DNA of 48,943 bases from Deltaproteobacteria bacterium (lineage in GTDB: Bacteria > Desulfobacterota > WTBG01 > CAIYCZ01 > CAIRTM01), in assembly GCA_024276465.1 (NCBI GenBank), contig JAJRXD010000064.1, positions 1 to 48,943 on the forward strand. The letters are read 5' to 3'. Shown piece after piece: positions 26,402-33,885 of this stretch; positions within the stretch are counted from its first letter, which is position 1; each line of letters opens with the position of its first letter. Position numbers and translations under genes: made by a program. A model generated the notes under the pieces. The model was given only the letters and a program-made list of their open reading frames with translations. It made no database searches and was not told the origin of the DNA.

Positions 26402-27136
26402 TTGAAATCATCATATTATTTCCAAACACAAAAGCTTTTTCTGTTTTTTATTCTTCTCATCTCTTTTCAGGCCTGTCTCAGCCATACACCCCTTCCTTTA
26501 CCATTCGGAAAACCAAGGGGAATCTACCATACTGTTAAAAAAAATCAGAACTTATGGAGAATCTGTCAAGTCTACAATGTCAGTCTGCAGGAAATTGCAG
26601 AGCTGAACAACATCAGGCAAGTTTCACAAATAAAAGCCGGTGATAAAATTTTCATTCCAGGCGCAGAAAAAGTTCTCTGGGTTCCGGCCTCTAAAAACAG
26701 CACAAAAGCAAAATCACCCGTAAAGAAAAAAAACAGGGGTAAAATCGTTAAGCATACCAACATGTTTTACTGGCCTGTAAAGGGAAAGGTGATTAAAAAA
26801 TTTGGAGTTTACAATGGAGTCAAGCATGATGGAATAAATATAAAAGCACCGCCCGGAGCTTCTGTAAAGGCTTCTTACTCAGGCAAAGTTGTCTTTTCAT
26901 CACATCTGCAGGGTTACGGAAACACAATAATAATTCAGCATATAAAAAAATATGCAACTGTTTATGCCAACAACAGGGTCAATTTAGCAAAGAAAGGTCA
27001 GTGGATTAAACGCGGGCAGAAGATTGCAAAGGTCGGAACATCGGCTGGAAACAGCAAAACCCCCTATCTTCATTTCCAGATAAGAAAAAAGAACCGCGCA
27101 AGGAATCCTCTGTTTTACCTGCCTAAAAGATCGTGA
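26402..27136 (+). CDS. NlpD-like lipoprotein with LysM and degenerate M23 domain
   Basis: The N-terminus is a lipoprotein signal peptide with the lipobox ISFQAC. Residues about 40-87 form a LysM domain (YHTVKKNQNLWRICQVYNVS to IKAGDKIFIPG). The C-terminal M23/LytM domain has lost catalytic residues: the HxxxD motif reads HDGIN, the HxH motif reads YLHF, and the YAHL position reads YANN. This points to an NlpD/EnvC-type activator of cell-wall amidases rather than a working endopeptidase. The end NPLFYLPKR also matches NlpD. Translation starts at TTG 26402 after AAAGG. Confidence 0.88.
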   Translation: MKSSYYFQTQKLFLFFILLISFQACLSHTPLPLPFGKPRGIYHTVKKNQNLWRICQVYNVSLQEIAELNNIRQVSQIKAGDKIFIPGAEKVLWVPASKNSTKAKSPVKKKNRGKIVKHTNMFYWPVKGKVIKKFGVYNGVKHDGINIKAPPGASVKASYSGKVVFSSHLQGYGNTIIIQHIKKYATVYANNRVNLAKKGQWIKRGQKIAKVGTSAGNSKTPYLHFQIRKKNRARNPLFYLPKRS

Positions 27137-27167
27137 GTAATTGCCGGGCTTCGTTCGGTTTTTTTTG

Positions 27168-27242
27168 TCATTTCGAGCGTCAGCGAGAAATCTCCTTCCC
27201 AGACTCAGGGATTCCTCATCGCTGGGCTCCCCGGAATGACAG
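27168..27242. repeat. Palindromic TGTCATTTCGA-type element
   Basis: The ends read TGTCATTTCGAGCG and GGAATGACA with an internal GAGAAATCTCC / GGGATTCCTC. It is related to the element at 9959-10036. Confidence 0.5.
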
Positions 27243-27260
27243 GTGAGATCATGACAATAG

Positions 27261-27389
27261 TTACCTTTTTACTTCAACAAAAAGCATCCCCGGTTTCATC
27301 GACTTGTGTATTTTGCAGACAGGACATAGATCAGGCGGGGTATCACCCTTGTGAACATAGCCGCAGGCTGTACATCTGAATTTTTTCAT
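27261..27389 (-). CDS. Rubredoxin-like 42-residue zinc/iron ribbon protein
   Basis: A short ORF encodes 42 residues with two Cys-x2-Cys motifs, FRCTACGYVHKGD and DLCPVCK, the arrangement of a rubredoxin-type metal knuckle (compare the small rubredoxin domain of rubrerythrin). AAGGAA precedes ATG 27389. It starts 3 bases after the stop of the radical SAM gene, so the two are probably cotranscribed. The metal (iron or zinc) and role are not determined. Confidence 0.8.
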   Translation of the reverse strand: MKKFRCTACGYVHKGDTPPDLCPVCKIHKSMKPGMLFVEVKR

Positions 27390-27392
27390 ACT

Positions 27393-28313
27393 TTAACATT
27401 CCTTATAATATTTATCCCCTTCATGTAAAATCTCCTCTACCATGCCTTTGCTCAGCATTGTTTCAAAGCATTTCACAATAACCGCTTCATCAATTCCAAG
27501 GGACCGGCTAACCTGACTGACAGAACATGGGCGCCTTTTAACAAGCTCTGCGATTGACTCCTGGATATTATCCGGCAAAGAGCCGGGCGCCATGTTTGTA
27601 AAACCACCTATTATTTCGGCCTTTTCACCAAAAAGATTCCTGGCAAATTGAAGTTTTTCTTTAGCCGCAGCCTCTATTGCCGAATCCGGGGCAGGCCGGG
27701 CTAAAGAGTTAATCTGTATTTTATCTGCTCCACAGTCCCTTATAAGCATCTCAATTCGCTCCAACTCTTTCCTGCTGTCGTTAATGCCTTTAACAAGCAT
27801 CACTTCAAGCCATATCTGTCCCTGAAAATACTTTCTGAACGACCTGATGCCCCCTATGACTTTTTCCACACTCAGATCCCCGTGTGGACGGTTTATCATG
27901 TCAAACACATCATGACTTGCAGCATCAAGGGAGGGTACAACAAGGTCAGCCCCCATCAGATCGTTCCTCACCTCAGGCAGATAAAGCAGCGTACCATTTG
28001 TCAAAACCGCAACCGGGACAGAACATAACTGTTTAATCCGCTTAATTATCTTTCCAAGGGCAGAATTCAGAGTAGGTTCACCGGAACCGGAAAACGTGAT
28101 ATAATTTATTTTTTCAGTGCCTGTAACTGCTTTTTCAAGTTCCAGCAGAATTAGTTCCGGGGTTACCCATTCTTTTCTTTCCATGGTCTTCACAGTTGTT
28201 GTTCCGACCTGGCAGTAAACACAATCCAGTGTGCATACTTTGCGGGGGACAATGTCAACCCCTAAGGAATAACCAAGGCGTCTTGATGGGACAGGACCGA
28301 ATATGTGAGACAT
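27393..28313 (-). CDS. Radical SAM protein, COG0731 family
   Basis: The protein opens SHIFGPVPSRRLGYSLGVDIVP and has the radical SAM cluster motif C-x3-C-x2-C as CTLDCVYC. SGSGEPTL follows, and then the partial TIM barrel with TNGTLL. The C-terminal 70 residues form a winged-helix-like domain. The COG0731 family is related to wyosine-type enzymes but has no agreed bacterial function. ATG 28313 was chosen because the conserved N-terminus starts there; an upstream ATG at 28379 adds 22 unrelated residues. A rubredoxin-like gene follows immediately. Confidence 0.88.
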   Translation of the reverse strand: MSHIFGPVPSRRLGYSLGVDIVPRKVCTLDCVYCQVGTTTVKTMERKEWVTPELILLELEKAVTGTEKINYITFSGSGEPTLNSALGKIIKRIKQLCSVPVAVLTNGTLLYLPEVRNDLMGADLVVPSLDAASHDVFDMINRPHGDLSVEKVIGGIRSFRKYFQGQIWLEVMLVKGINDSRKELERIEMLIRDCGADKIQINSLARPAPDSAIEAAAKEKLQFARNLFGEKAEIIGGFTNMAPGSLPDNIQESIAELVKRRPCSVSQVSRSLGIDEAVIVKCFETMLSKGMVEEILHEGDKYYKEC

Positions 28314-28383
28314 TACTGGAAAGTCCCTGTTGGATATTGGTTTATAAAGGTTCAGGTGATTAAGGGTTCCAGGGGTCAAGGAT

Positions 28384-28479
28384 TCAAGGGGTCAAGTGTT
28401 TTTCTTCTAATAATTTAATGTGTGCTTTGAGCAGCCTCTCAACATTCCCCATCTCTTCCTTATAGGATTTCTGCCAAAT
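28384..28479 (-). pseudogene. Remnant of a four-helix-bundle (S23-type) protein C-terminus
   Basis: In one minus-strand frame, the sequence reads SYKEEMGNVERLLKAHIK and ends shortly after. This pattern resembles the end of small four-helix-bundle proteins related to the 23S intervening-sequence protein. A stop codon lies just upstream and no start is available, so it is at most a decayed fragment. Confidence 0.35.
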
Positions 28480-28557
28480 TTTTTACTCTTTATGATTTTT
28501 TAGCATTTCACTCGAATCCTCGACCCCTTAATTTTCATCGTGTTCTTTGTGCCTCTG

Positions 28558-29115
28558 TTACTTTGTGCCTGTCTTTTCAATTTCTTTCATAAAACGGTTT
28601 TTTATGTGCAATGGGTCATGTGGTATAATGGAAACATTTTCATTCCCTGGCTCAGTCTCTGCAATAACAATCAGACACCTGTCAGAAAACTGCTCCAGCG
28701 CATTATGCATCTCTGAAATGCTTTTTACCCTTCTGACATTTTCGTTTCCAGCACCCCTTGCAATCAATTCAAGATCAGCTTTTTTTGAAGTATATGTAGG
28801 TTGATTTCCTGTGCTTGCATACACCCTGTTGTCAATTATGACAAGACAGAAATTATCAGGCGCATGGTGAGCAACAGTAACAAGAGATCCCAGGTTCATT
28901 AAAACTGACCCATCGCCATCTATCACGTATACCCTTTTATCCTGGCTAAAGGCCACACCAAGACCTGTTGAGCTTGCAAGCCCCATGGAACCCATCATGT
29001 AAAAATTCTTTGCACTATCCTTTGAGGCATACAGCTCTCTTGACGGAAAACCAAGATTGCAGACGATTAAACCATCACAGCCGGCTATCGCGGTTATAAC
29101 GTCAGATCTCTTCAT
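28558..29115 (-). CDS. comE: Sulfopyruvate decarboxylase, beta subunit (ComE)
   Basis: ComE carries the thiamine-diphosphate half of sulfopyruvate decarboxylase, which yields sulfoacetaldehyde and CO2. The Mg-thiamine motif is present as DGDGSVLMN followed 20-odd residues later by IDNRVYASTGNQPT. GSMGLASSTGLGVA is the typical preceding segment. ATG 29115, with GGAG upstream, gives 185 residues and overlaps the end of comD by 14 bases, so the two subunits are coupled. By sequence alone the family also includes phosphonopyruvate decarboxylases; the adjacent comA and comB decide for sulfopyruvate. Confidence 0.88.
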   Translation of the reverse strand: MKRSDVITAIAGCDGLIVCNLGFPSRELYASKDSAKNFYMMGSMGLASSTGLGVAFSQDKRVYVIDGDGSVLMNLGSLVTVAHHAPDNFCLVIIDNRVYASTGNQPTYTSKKADLELIARGAGNENVRRVKSISEMHNALEQFSDRCLIVIAETEPGNENVSIIPHDPLHIKNRFMKEIEKTGTK

Positions 29116-29596
29116 CCCAAAGCTCCGGTGATAAAAATGCTGCATTTATCCTGCTGCTTTCAAATGCATCTTTAATAAAAGGCCCAAGCCCCTGAAGATC
29201 ATCCTGATTTTTAACATTAAAACAATCCATGTCAAGGGCATTAAGCAACAAAGGAGATTTTTCACCCATTGGCTTCTGGGCAGCAATTTTTTCCCCCTGC
29301 CCTCCTCGATAGCTCATCAGGATAAACAGGGGCAGTTTATAAATACGGGTTAAAGACATGAGAGCATTAATGGAATTTCCCAATCCGGAATTCTGCATTA
29401 AAAGCATCGGTTTTTTTCCTGCAAGAGCAGCTCCGGCTGCAATCCCGACACCCTCTTCCTCCCTGCAAACAGAAATATATTTAAAGGCACGTTTCTCAAT
29501 CTCAGTAATAATCCCTGACAGTATGATGCACGGCACACTCAGGATAATGTCAACACCCCCGGATTCAATGATGTCCACAACTGTTTTATCAACCAT
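29102..29596 (-). CDS. comD: Sulfopyruvate decarboxylase, alpha subunit (ComD)
   Basis: The 164-residue protein matches the pyrimidine-binding half of thiamine-dependent decarboxylases. The activating Glu lies in SVCREEEGVGIAAGAAL, followed by LLMQNSGLGNSINAL and the arginine-containing LMSYRGGQGE that binds the acidic substrate tail. AGGGAAG precedes ATG 29596. It overlaps comB by 8 bases upstream and comE by 14 bases downstream, the separate-subunit arrangement known from methanogens. Confidence 0.9.
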   Translation of the reverse strand: MVDKTVVDIIESGGVDIILSVPCIILSGIITEIEKRAFKYISVCREEEGVGIAAGAALAGKKPMLLMQNSGLGNSINALMSLTRIYKLPLFILMSYRGGQGEKIAAQKPMGEKSPLLLNALDMDCFNVKNQDDLQGLGPFIKDAFESSRINAAFLSPELWDEEI

Positions 29597-30257
29597 TTAA
29601 CTTCCCTGCATTCTTAATTGATTTTCCATCGTAAAAAGGGATAACATCAAAAATATCAGTCCTTGAGATAAAGTCGACATCTTCCCTGTAGCCTGTTTCA
29701 CAGAGGTGTCCTGCGGCAGGCGATTCTCTTGTGAAAAAATTTAACATGTTTTTGTCAAATGAAACTTCTGACAGACATGCTGCAAGTGCAAAAGCAACAC
29801 CCAGATCCTCTGAAACGCCTCTTTCTCCGCCAGCCGGCATTATGCAGGCTTTTTTTTTATTAATGTATTTTGCAATAGAGCTGAGATTCAGGCTGGAACA
29901 TATCAGTGCGTGTGGAACAGACAAAAGCAAAGGCACAAGATTGGTTGTTTTAAGGACAAGCTTTTCAAAGGGGGTTTTTTTAAAGGTTTTCAGGAGTTCT
30001 ACCGGGGAATTGCCAATATCATAGCCCTGAAGTTTGACACACCCTGACTCGCCGGCAATAACAACACCTTTTTTTTTAAATCGATACGCCTTTTCATCAT
30101 CTGAAACAGGAATAATTTCTTCAACTCCAGCAGACAATGCTGTAACTATGGTACTTGATGCCCTTAAATTATCAATTAAAACAACAGCTTCATCCTTTTC
30201 AAAAGTATGAAGCATGGATTTCCCAATCCCTATTCTATAGCTTCCCAAACGTGTCAC
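29589..30257 (-). CDS. comB: 2-phosphosulfolactate phosphatase (ComB)
   Basis: ComB removes phosphate from (R)-2-phospho-3-sulfolactate. The family pattern is visible: VVLIDNLRASSTIVTAL near residues 25-41, IAGESGCVKLQGYDIGNSPVE (written here as one motif of the family core), LKTTNLVPLL, and a C-terminal EDLGVAFALA. It starts at GTG 30257, preceded by AAGAGG, and overlaps the end of comA by 23 bases. The 222-residue length is slightly short for the family. Confidence 0.9.
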   Translation of the reverse strand: MTRLGSYRIGIGKSMLHTFEKDEAVVLIDNLRASSTIVTALSAGVEEIIPVSDDEKAYRFKKKGVVIAGESGCVKLQGYDIGNSPVELLKTFKKTPFEKLVLKTTNLVPLLLSVPHALICSSLNLSSIAKYINKKKACIMPAGGERGVSEDLGVAFALAACLSEVSFDKNMLNFFTRESPAAGHLCETGYREDVDFISRTDIFDVIPFYDGKSIKNAGKLNG

Positions 30258-31023
30258 CTCGAATGCCTCTTCTCAGGGTCTCAAGGGCTATCACATCCTC
30301 AGGTCGAATATTCCCCAGGTTAACATCACTGCCAAACAATAAAATCAGCCTGGCCTGCTGGCTTTTATCAGGAGCCTCAAACATAATGTTTTCAATGCCA
30401 AGCTCATCCACAAGGGTTTTTGCCATATCTTCTTTCAGTCCCCCGCTATCATCATACACGCCAATGCTTCTGCCCCCTTCTCTTGCTTCAATAATAACAT
30501 AATGCGCGCCTGCTTTAAGGTCACTTTCAGCCTCATTTATCCTGTCCTGCAGGGTAAGCATACTGTCTTCCAGAGGATTTTTTTTGCCAACTTCTGATAT
30601 AACAGACATGCCCTTTGATTTTGCAGAGCGTATAATATCTGCTTTGTCTTCAATGCTCATGGACAAAACTCCGTTGGATACCTCAATCAACTCTACTCCA
30701 ATTTCACAGCAGTACTCAAAAAACTGTTCTGTTTTCTTCTGCTTATAAACAATTTCAAGGAGGGTTCCACCATTGCCCACTAAAATATTGTTTTCCCTGT
30801 ACAGGCTGATTTTTCTTTTAATCATCCTCTCAGAAAGCATGCGGGGTGTTGCCCAGGCTAACTTGATAATATCAATGCAGTGTGCAGCTTCCATCAGGTC
30901 CTGAACCTGGTTCAGACCAAAACCCTTATCTAACACCATGCTGAGGCCTTTTTCCCTTGGCTTTTCGGAGCGGGAAATTATGTTTACAAAATCAAATGTC
31001 TTTTTATCATCACTGGCTTCCAT
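30235..31023 (-). CDS. comA: Phosphosulfolactate synthase (ComA)
   Basis: ComA adds sulfite to phosphoenolpyruvate, giving phosphosulfolactate, the first step of the archaeal coenzyme M route. Family segments include KPREKGLSMVLDKGFGLNQV, IDIIKLAWATP, NILVGNGGTLLEI, IEVSNGVLSM, SEVGKKNP and YVIIEAREGG with IMFEAP. These are the phosphate- and metal-binding parts of the TIM barrel. ATG 31023, with AAAGGAT upstream, gives 262 residues. An upstream start at 31062 would overlap queH and is not needed. queH ends 14 bases earlier, so the genes share a transcript. Confidence 0.92.
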   Translation of the reverse strand: MEASDDKKTFDFVNIISRSEKPREKGLSMVLDKGFGLNQVQDLMEAAHCIDIIKLAWATPRMLSERMIKRKISLYRENNILVGNGGTLLEIVYKQKKTEQFFEYCCEIGVELIEVSNGVLSMSIEDKADIIRSAKSKGMSVISEVGKKNPLEDSMLTLQDRINEAESDLKAGAHYVIIEAREGGRSIGVYDDSGGLKEDMAKTLVDELGIENIMFEAPDKSQQARLILLFGSDVNLGNIRPEDVIALETLRRGIRGDTFGKL

Positions 31024-31037
31024 GGTTATCCTTTCAA

Positions 31038-31577
31038 TCACCTGCTGTATAAACAGCCGCAATACTTCTGACGATAAAGTCCGTACTTACGGCTGAGTTC
31101 ACAGCTTTTCCTGTAGCCGTCTTTTTTTTTAAAATCACTCTTAAGAAAATTTATTTTAAAACTGTCCGCCGCATTAGTGCCTATGGAATTAATAAGAACG
31201 GCATTCTTGTGAGGGCTGACGGTCAGGGTGGTGGCAAACAGCGTAAAACCTCTTTCAAAAGCAGTTTCAGCTGTTTTTTTCAGGCGAACGTCAAAACATA
31301 CCCTGCAGCGTTCTGCACCTTCAGGGACATTCTCTAATCCTTTAATAGATTCCATCCAGAAATAATCTTCATAGTCAGGGATAAAAAGCTCTGTTTCCTT
31401 AATCTTACAAAGCTTTTCCATCTCCTGCAGACGTTTTACATATTCTTCTTCAGGCTGTATATTTGGATTATAAAAGAGAATGGTAATGTTGTATGATTGG
31501 GACAGGTAATCTAAAACATATGTAGAACATGGTGCACAGCAGGAATGAACCAGAATTTTTCCCTTGTTACTCTGCAC
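31038..31577 (-). CDS. queH: Epoxyqueuosine reductase QueH
   Basis: QueH performs the last step of queuosine synthesis in tRNA, independently of cobalamin. The 179-residue protein has the DUF208 cysteine and cluster motifs: HSCCAPCST at the N-terminus, CRVCFDVRLKKTAE in the middle, and KYCGC at the end. LFATTLTVSPHKNA is a family landmark. It is the first recognised gene of the com operon; a functional link with sulfonate synthesis is not obvious and may be coincidental cotranscription. Confidence 0.92.
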   Translation of the reverse strand: MQSNKGKILVHSCCAPCSTYVLDYLSQSYNITILFYNPNIQPEEEYVKRLQEMEKLCKIKETELFIPDYEDYFWMESIKGLENVPEGAERCRVCFDVRLKKTAETAFERGFTLFATTLTVSPHKNAVLINSIGTNAADSFKINFLKSDFKKKDGYRKSCELSRKYGLYRQKYCGCLYSR

Positions 31578-31585
31578 TGTTTTTC

Positions 31586-31672
31586 CTATCTTCTTTTTCC
31601 TCTGCCTATCCTTTTCACCTTCCTTTTCCTTTTTTTTCTTTTTGCTGACTGCTGACGACTGATTTTTCCCAT
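31586..31672 (-). CDS. Possible 28-residue, highly basic leader peptide
   Basis: ATG 31672 is preceded by AAAAGGAG at a proper distance, and the ORF ends at 31586, eight bases before the queH start. About seventeen of the 28 residues are Lys or Arg, with blocks such as KRKKRKRKVKR. It lies inside the transcript predicted from the promoter at 31838-31866. I recognise no family. The A/G-rich composition could make this ORF by chance, so it is reported only as a candidate. Confidence 0.35.
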   Translation of the reverse strand: MGKISRQQSAKRKKRKRKVKRIGRGKRR

Positions 31673-31837
31673 AATAACTCCTTTTCCACAGTTGATTCCT
31701 GGTGGCTTCCTAAATCCCGCCAAGCAGGACAGCGTTGCACGCCTTGAGTTTGAAGCTTTTTACTCTGCCATCGAATTTTAACTTCTTACTGTTCTGTTTT
31801 GTTAATTCTTATCGGTACAAACTCTATCTCACATCTA

Positions 31838-31866
31838 ATTATATTTCAATACTTTAATTATTACAA
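31838..31866 (-). promoter_or_regulatory. Promoter of the queH-comABDE operon
   Basis: On the minus strand, -35 TTGTAA (31866-31861) and a perfect -10 TATAAT (31843-31838) are exactly 17 bases apart. The start point would be near 31831. Confidence 0.7.
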
Positions 31867-31871
31867 TACAA

Positions 31872-31907
31872 AAAAGCCTCTGGCGTTTTTAAATTTCAGA
31901 GGCTTTT
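31872..31907. terminator. Bidirectional hairpin terminator
   Basis: AAAAGCCTCTG (31872-31882) pairs perfectly with CAGAGGCTTTT (31897-31907). It separates the excisionase-like gene from the queH-com promoter. Confidence 0.85.
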
Positions 31908-31968
31908 CTAAACACTTTACAATAAACCGGATACTTACTGCCGGGCATAGGCTAATACTGTAAAATTG

Positions 31969-32163
31969 TTATGCACTTTTTCTTGTTCCAACTCGCGCAA
32001 TCTCATCAATCAGTTCCCTGTTGTACCTCCAGGAACTGCCAATTCTAAAACCTGGAATTTCACCTTTTTGCGTAAGTTTATAAACTGTTATTTTGGATAG
32101 CTTTAAGTACTCAGCAACCTCATCCACAGTCATAATAACAGTTTCCATGTTTTTACTTTCCAT
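31969..32163 (-). CDS. Excisionase-type helix-turn-helix DNA-binding protein
   Basis: The 64-residue protein is a single MerR/excisionase-like domain: MTVDEVAEYLKLSKITVYKLTQKGEIPGFRIGSSWRY (quoted family pattern, helix-turn-helix plus wing). ATG 32163 was chosen for its GGGAG upstream. Such tiny proteins act as regulators or as recombination directionality factors; no integrase is near, so a regulatory role is more likely. Confidence 0.85.
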   Translation of the reverse strand: MESKNMETVIMTVDEVAEYLKLSKITVYKLTQKGEIPGFRIGSSWRYNRELIDEIARVGTRKSA

Positions 32164-32246
32164 TCTACTTCTCCCTTTCTGTAAAACAATACTGGCCAAG
32201 TGCCCGTAAAGACTTAATGTTTAATCCCCCCGTACGTTAATAGATG

Positions 32247-32275
32247 AATATAATACAATTTATTTTAAAAGTCAA
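32247..32275 (-). promoter_or_regulatory. Sigma-70 promoter of the excisionase-like gene
   Basis: On the minus strand, -35 TTGACT (32275-32270) and -10 TATATT (32252-32247) are 17 bases apart. Confidence 0.7.
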
Positions 32276-32414
32276 TATTTATTTTCATAAACAAAAATCT
32301 ATAGTTTGTTTTAATTATTCTTATTCTGAAAGAGCCATTTCATGTTATACTAACTATTAATAGTTTTTTTGTAATATTTTTCTCTGGAATTAGTTATTGA
32401 AAGGGTGTCTGCTC

Positions 32415-32780
32415 ATGGCTGATGATTATTTCCTTAAAATTAAAAAAATTGACCATTCAAAAAGATTCGGGCAGCAGAAAAACCCTAAACAGAAAAAAAA
32501 TGAAAAAAAACAGGGCAAAACTAAGGATGAGGCAGTTAAATATTTTGAGGAACTCTCACATTCTGCAGAACGGGTAAATTCCATTCTGGAAAGAAAAAAA
32601 TCTTCTTACAGATTTTGTATTTACAAAGAAAAAAAAGATGTTTATATTGACCTTGTTTTGCTTGACAAAAATAGAAAAGTTCGTGAAACAAGAAGAAAAA
32701 AAATAACACATCAGGAATTTTCAAAAATTATTGAAACCATTGAAAAGCTTGATGGGTTTATTGTTGACTGTGAAGTTTGA
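32415..32780 (+). CDS. Unknown small protein, FlaG-like in pattern
   Basis: The 121-residue protein has a Lys-rich, probably disordered N-terminal third. A globular part follows with alternating strands: RVNSILERKKSSYRFCIY, VYIDLVLLD, ITHQEFSKIIETIEKL. The order (a helix with an Asn, an RF-containing strand, a second strand, a final helix) recalls the FlaG domain, but the FlaG signature for the flagellar context is missing. ATG 32415 was preferred over TTG 32397 because AAGGG lies before it. Function is unknown. Confidence 0.65.
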   Translation: MADDYFLKIKKIDHSKRFGQQKNPKQKKNEKKQGKTKDEAVKYFEELSHSAERVNSILERKKSSYRFCIYKEKKDVYIDLVLLDKNRKVRETRRKKITHQEFSKIIETIEKLDGFIVDCEV

Positions 32781-32801
32781 CATTCTACTGCTTTGTCAGG
32801 T

Positions 32802-33881
32802 TTAGAGGTAATTTTCTCTGCCAGCCTTTTCCAGCAGGTCAACAACTTTTTTAACATCCTGTGCCTTATCCTTTGCACATACCAGCAGAGCATCATCTGT
32901 CTCAACAACAACAATGTCTTTTAAGCCGACAACAGCCGTAAGCTTACCAGGGGAATACACCAGAACATTATTAGAATCAACAGAAACAACATCACCCCGC
33001 AATGCGTTTGAGTCCCTGTTTTTTTTCAGAATATCATGAATTGCAGACCAGCTTCCGATATCATTCCAGCCAAAATCTCCTTTAATTGTAAAAACATTTT
33101 TTGATTTTTCAAGAACACCATAGTCTATTGAAATGGATTCGGTTTTTTTATATGCTGTGGCAATTTCTTCCTGAACTTCTGTCCTGTCCCACAAAGGTTG
33201 AACCTTGATGATATTTGCAAATGCATCAGGAAGATGCTCTTTAATCTCATTTAAAATAGTAGATGCTTTCCAGACAAACATCCCGCTGTTCCACAAAAAG
33301 TTGCCCTGCCTCAAAAATTCTTCCGCCCTCCCGGCATCAGGCTTTTCATGAAAGTTTGAAACCCTGTACAACCCCTCCATTTCTGTTTTTTCCAGCGCGT
33401 CAAACTGGATATAACCATAGCCTGTTTCAGGCCTTTCAGGAGAGATCCCAATGGTTATGAGAGAGCCTGTTAAGCTGGCTGCTTCTGCTGCTTTTTCAAG
33501 ACAGCTGCAGAAAGCTTTTTCATCACCAATATAATGATCAGCTGGAAGCACTGCCATAATTGCTTCAGGGTCCTGCCTGTCTATTTTTGTTGCAGCAAGA
33601 CAGATACATGGTGCTGTATTTCTACCGATCGGTTCAACTATTATGTTCCGGGCTGGAATATCAGGAAGCTGAGACGTCAGCTCATTTAACTGCTCCCTGT
33701 TTGTAACAATCAGTATCCTGTCTTTTGAAACAACAGGAAGAACCCTTTCCACAGTTTCCTGAATCATTGTCCTTTCACCTGTAATATCAAGAAGCTGCTT
33801 AGGGGTGGAAATTCTGCTTCTTGGCCAGAACCTTGTTCCCCTGCCACCTGCCATTATTACAATATACATTTGAGCACTCAT
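32802..33881 (-). CDS. manC: Mannose-1-phosphate guanylyltransferase (GDP-mannose pyrophosphorylase)
   Basis: The enzyme makes GDP-mannose for surface polysaccharides. The nucleotidyltransferase motif MAGGRGTRFWPRSR with PKQLL is at the N-terminus. Other landmarks are VLPADHYIGD, GYGYIQF, FHEKPD, NSGMFVWK, and SIDYGVLEKS with GDFGWNDIGSW. At 359 residues it is the single-domain form, without the C-terminal phosphomannose isomerase domain. AGGAGAAAG precedes ATG 33881. It starts 4 bases after the end of a coiled-coil gene, so the two form an operon. Confidence 0.92.
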   Translation of the reverse strand: MSAQMYIVIMAGGRGTRFWPRSRISTPKQLLDITGERTMIQETVERVLPVVSKDRILIVTNREQLNELTSQLPDIPARNIIVEPIGRNTAPCICLAATKIDRQDPEAIMAVLPADHYIGDEKAFCSCLEKAAEAASLTGSLITIGISPERPETGYGYIQFDALEKTEMEGLYRVSNFHEKPDAGRAEEFLRQGNFLWNSGMFVWKASTILNEIKEHLPDAFANIIKVQPLWDRTEVQEEIATAYKKTESISIDYGVLEKSKNVFTIKGDFGWNDIGSWSAIHDILKKNRDSNALRGDVVSVDSNNVLVYSPGKLTAVVGLKDIVVVETDDALLVCAKDKAQDVKKVVDLLEKAGRENYL

Positions 33882-33885
33882 TCTG

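Larger units (their letters stand above)
31578..31968. other. Leader of the queH-com operon plus convergent-side terminator
   Basis: This 391-base gap contains, in minus-strand order, a hairpin terminator (31872-31907), a promoter (31866-31838), an untranslated leader with possible GC-rich pairing (about 31700-31740), and a 28-codon ORF (31672-31586). No other gene is visible. Confidence 0.55.

Noticed and set aside
28558-29596. Phosphonopyruvate decarboxylase instead of ComDE
   Set aside because: The enzymes are related, but the two-subunit form overlapping comA and comB and the absence of a PEP mutase gene favour sulfopyruvate.
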